This document shows positions 5,496-5,558 of a DNA stretch of 5,558 nucleotides, piece after piece. The DNA is taken from contig JACQJM010000072.1 of the NCBI GenBank assembly GCA_016205045.1, positions 1 to 5,558 of the forward strand. Reading direction: 5' to 3'. The position numbers and the translations under genes are program-made. The notes beneath the pieces are model-generated. The model saw only the letters and a list, made by a program, of their open reading frames with translations, had not been told where the DNA came from and ran no database searches. This DNA comes from Elusimicrobiota bacterium. GTDB lineage: Bacteria; Elusimicrobiota; Elusimicrobia; JACQJN01. The stretch's first letter is position 1. Every line of letters begins with the position of its first letter.

Positions 5496-5558
5496 CTAAA
5501 ACTCATGGGTGAAATCCTGCCCAGGGGTGACTTCGGTTCCAGCCCCTCGGTCCCGCAA
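5496..5558 (-). CDS. Possible 3' end of an upstream gene (20 codons)
   Basis: From the right edge one minus-strand frame reads 20 codons ending GAGTEVTPGQDFTHEF and a TAG stop at 5498-5496. The stop is followed by GGGGTTCAGGGTCAGG, which resembles the G-rich heptamer array at the ilvE end. Arrays in this window tend to start at stop codons, and that is the main support. The segment is far too short to identify, and another minus frame and a plus frame are also open here, so it may be non-coding. Confidence 0.25.
   Translation of the reverse strand: MRDRGAGTEVTPGQDFTHEF

Noticed and set aside
5244..5558. Plus-strand open frame of 105 codons starting at ATG 5244 and running off the right edge, containing an internal ATG at 5427.
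   Set aside because: It starts on the reverse complement of the receiver start, has no ribosome binding site, and reads through the palindromic element. The product is rich in Arg, Cys, His and Pro with no recognisable domain. It is probably open by chance because the DNA is GC-rich.

Overview
The window is a tightly packed minus-strand gene cluster from a diderm (Gram-negative type) bacterium. The lipoprotein-sorting genes (lolC/lolD) indicate an outer membrane. The order lysS-lolC/E-lolD is known from several diderm lineages such as Deltaproteobacteria. The palindromic GC-rich insert in lolD and the degenerate short tandem repeats at gene junctions remind me of uncultivated groundwater phyla such as Omnitrophota. 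That placement is an inference, not something the sequence proves.

Layout, in transcription order (right to left). 5496-5558 may be the last 20 codons of an upstream gene (weak). 5340-5489 is a GC-rich, strongly folded, non-coding element bounded by inverted repeats; it looks like a MITE or a structured RNA. 5246-5339 is a leader region with one possible promoter. Two adjacent single-domain response regulators follow (5245-4862 and 4848-4468); they are related to each other, and no kinase or output domain is in view. Next comes a roughly 90-base junction filled by two opposed arrays of a degenerate octamer, which can fold into a 34-position stem. Then lysS (4376-2922), lolC/E (2903-1659), lolD (1666-908) and an ilvE-type branched-chain aminotransferase (911 to the left edge, C-terminus missing).

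lysS, lolC, lolD and ilvE look like one transcription unit: an 18-base gap, then an 8-base overlap, then a 4-base ATGA overlap. LolC and LolD together form the inner-membrane machine that releases lipoproteins to the periplasmic carrier. LysS charges tRNA-Lys, and IlvE makes or degrades branched-chain amino acids. The link between these functions is probably only co-expression.

The gene content is ordinary housekeeping. The unusual part is the repeat biology. Degenerate 7-8-base tandem arrays sit on the stop codons or 3' ends of at least three genes. One supplies the ribosome binding site of the next gene and another runs up to a start codon with no Shine-Dalgarno. In addition, a 60-base palindromic element sits in frame at the 5' end of lolD, adding 20 residues.
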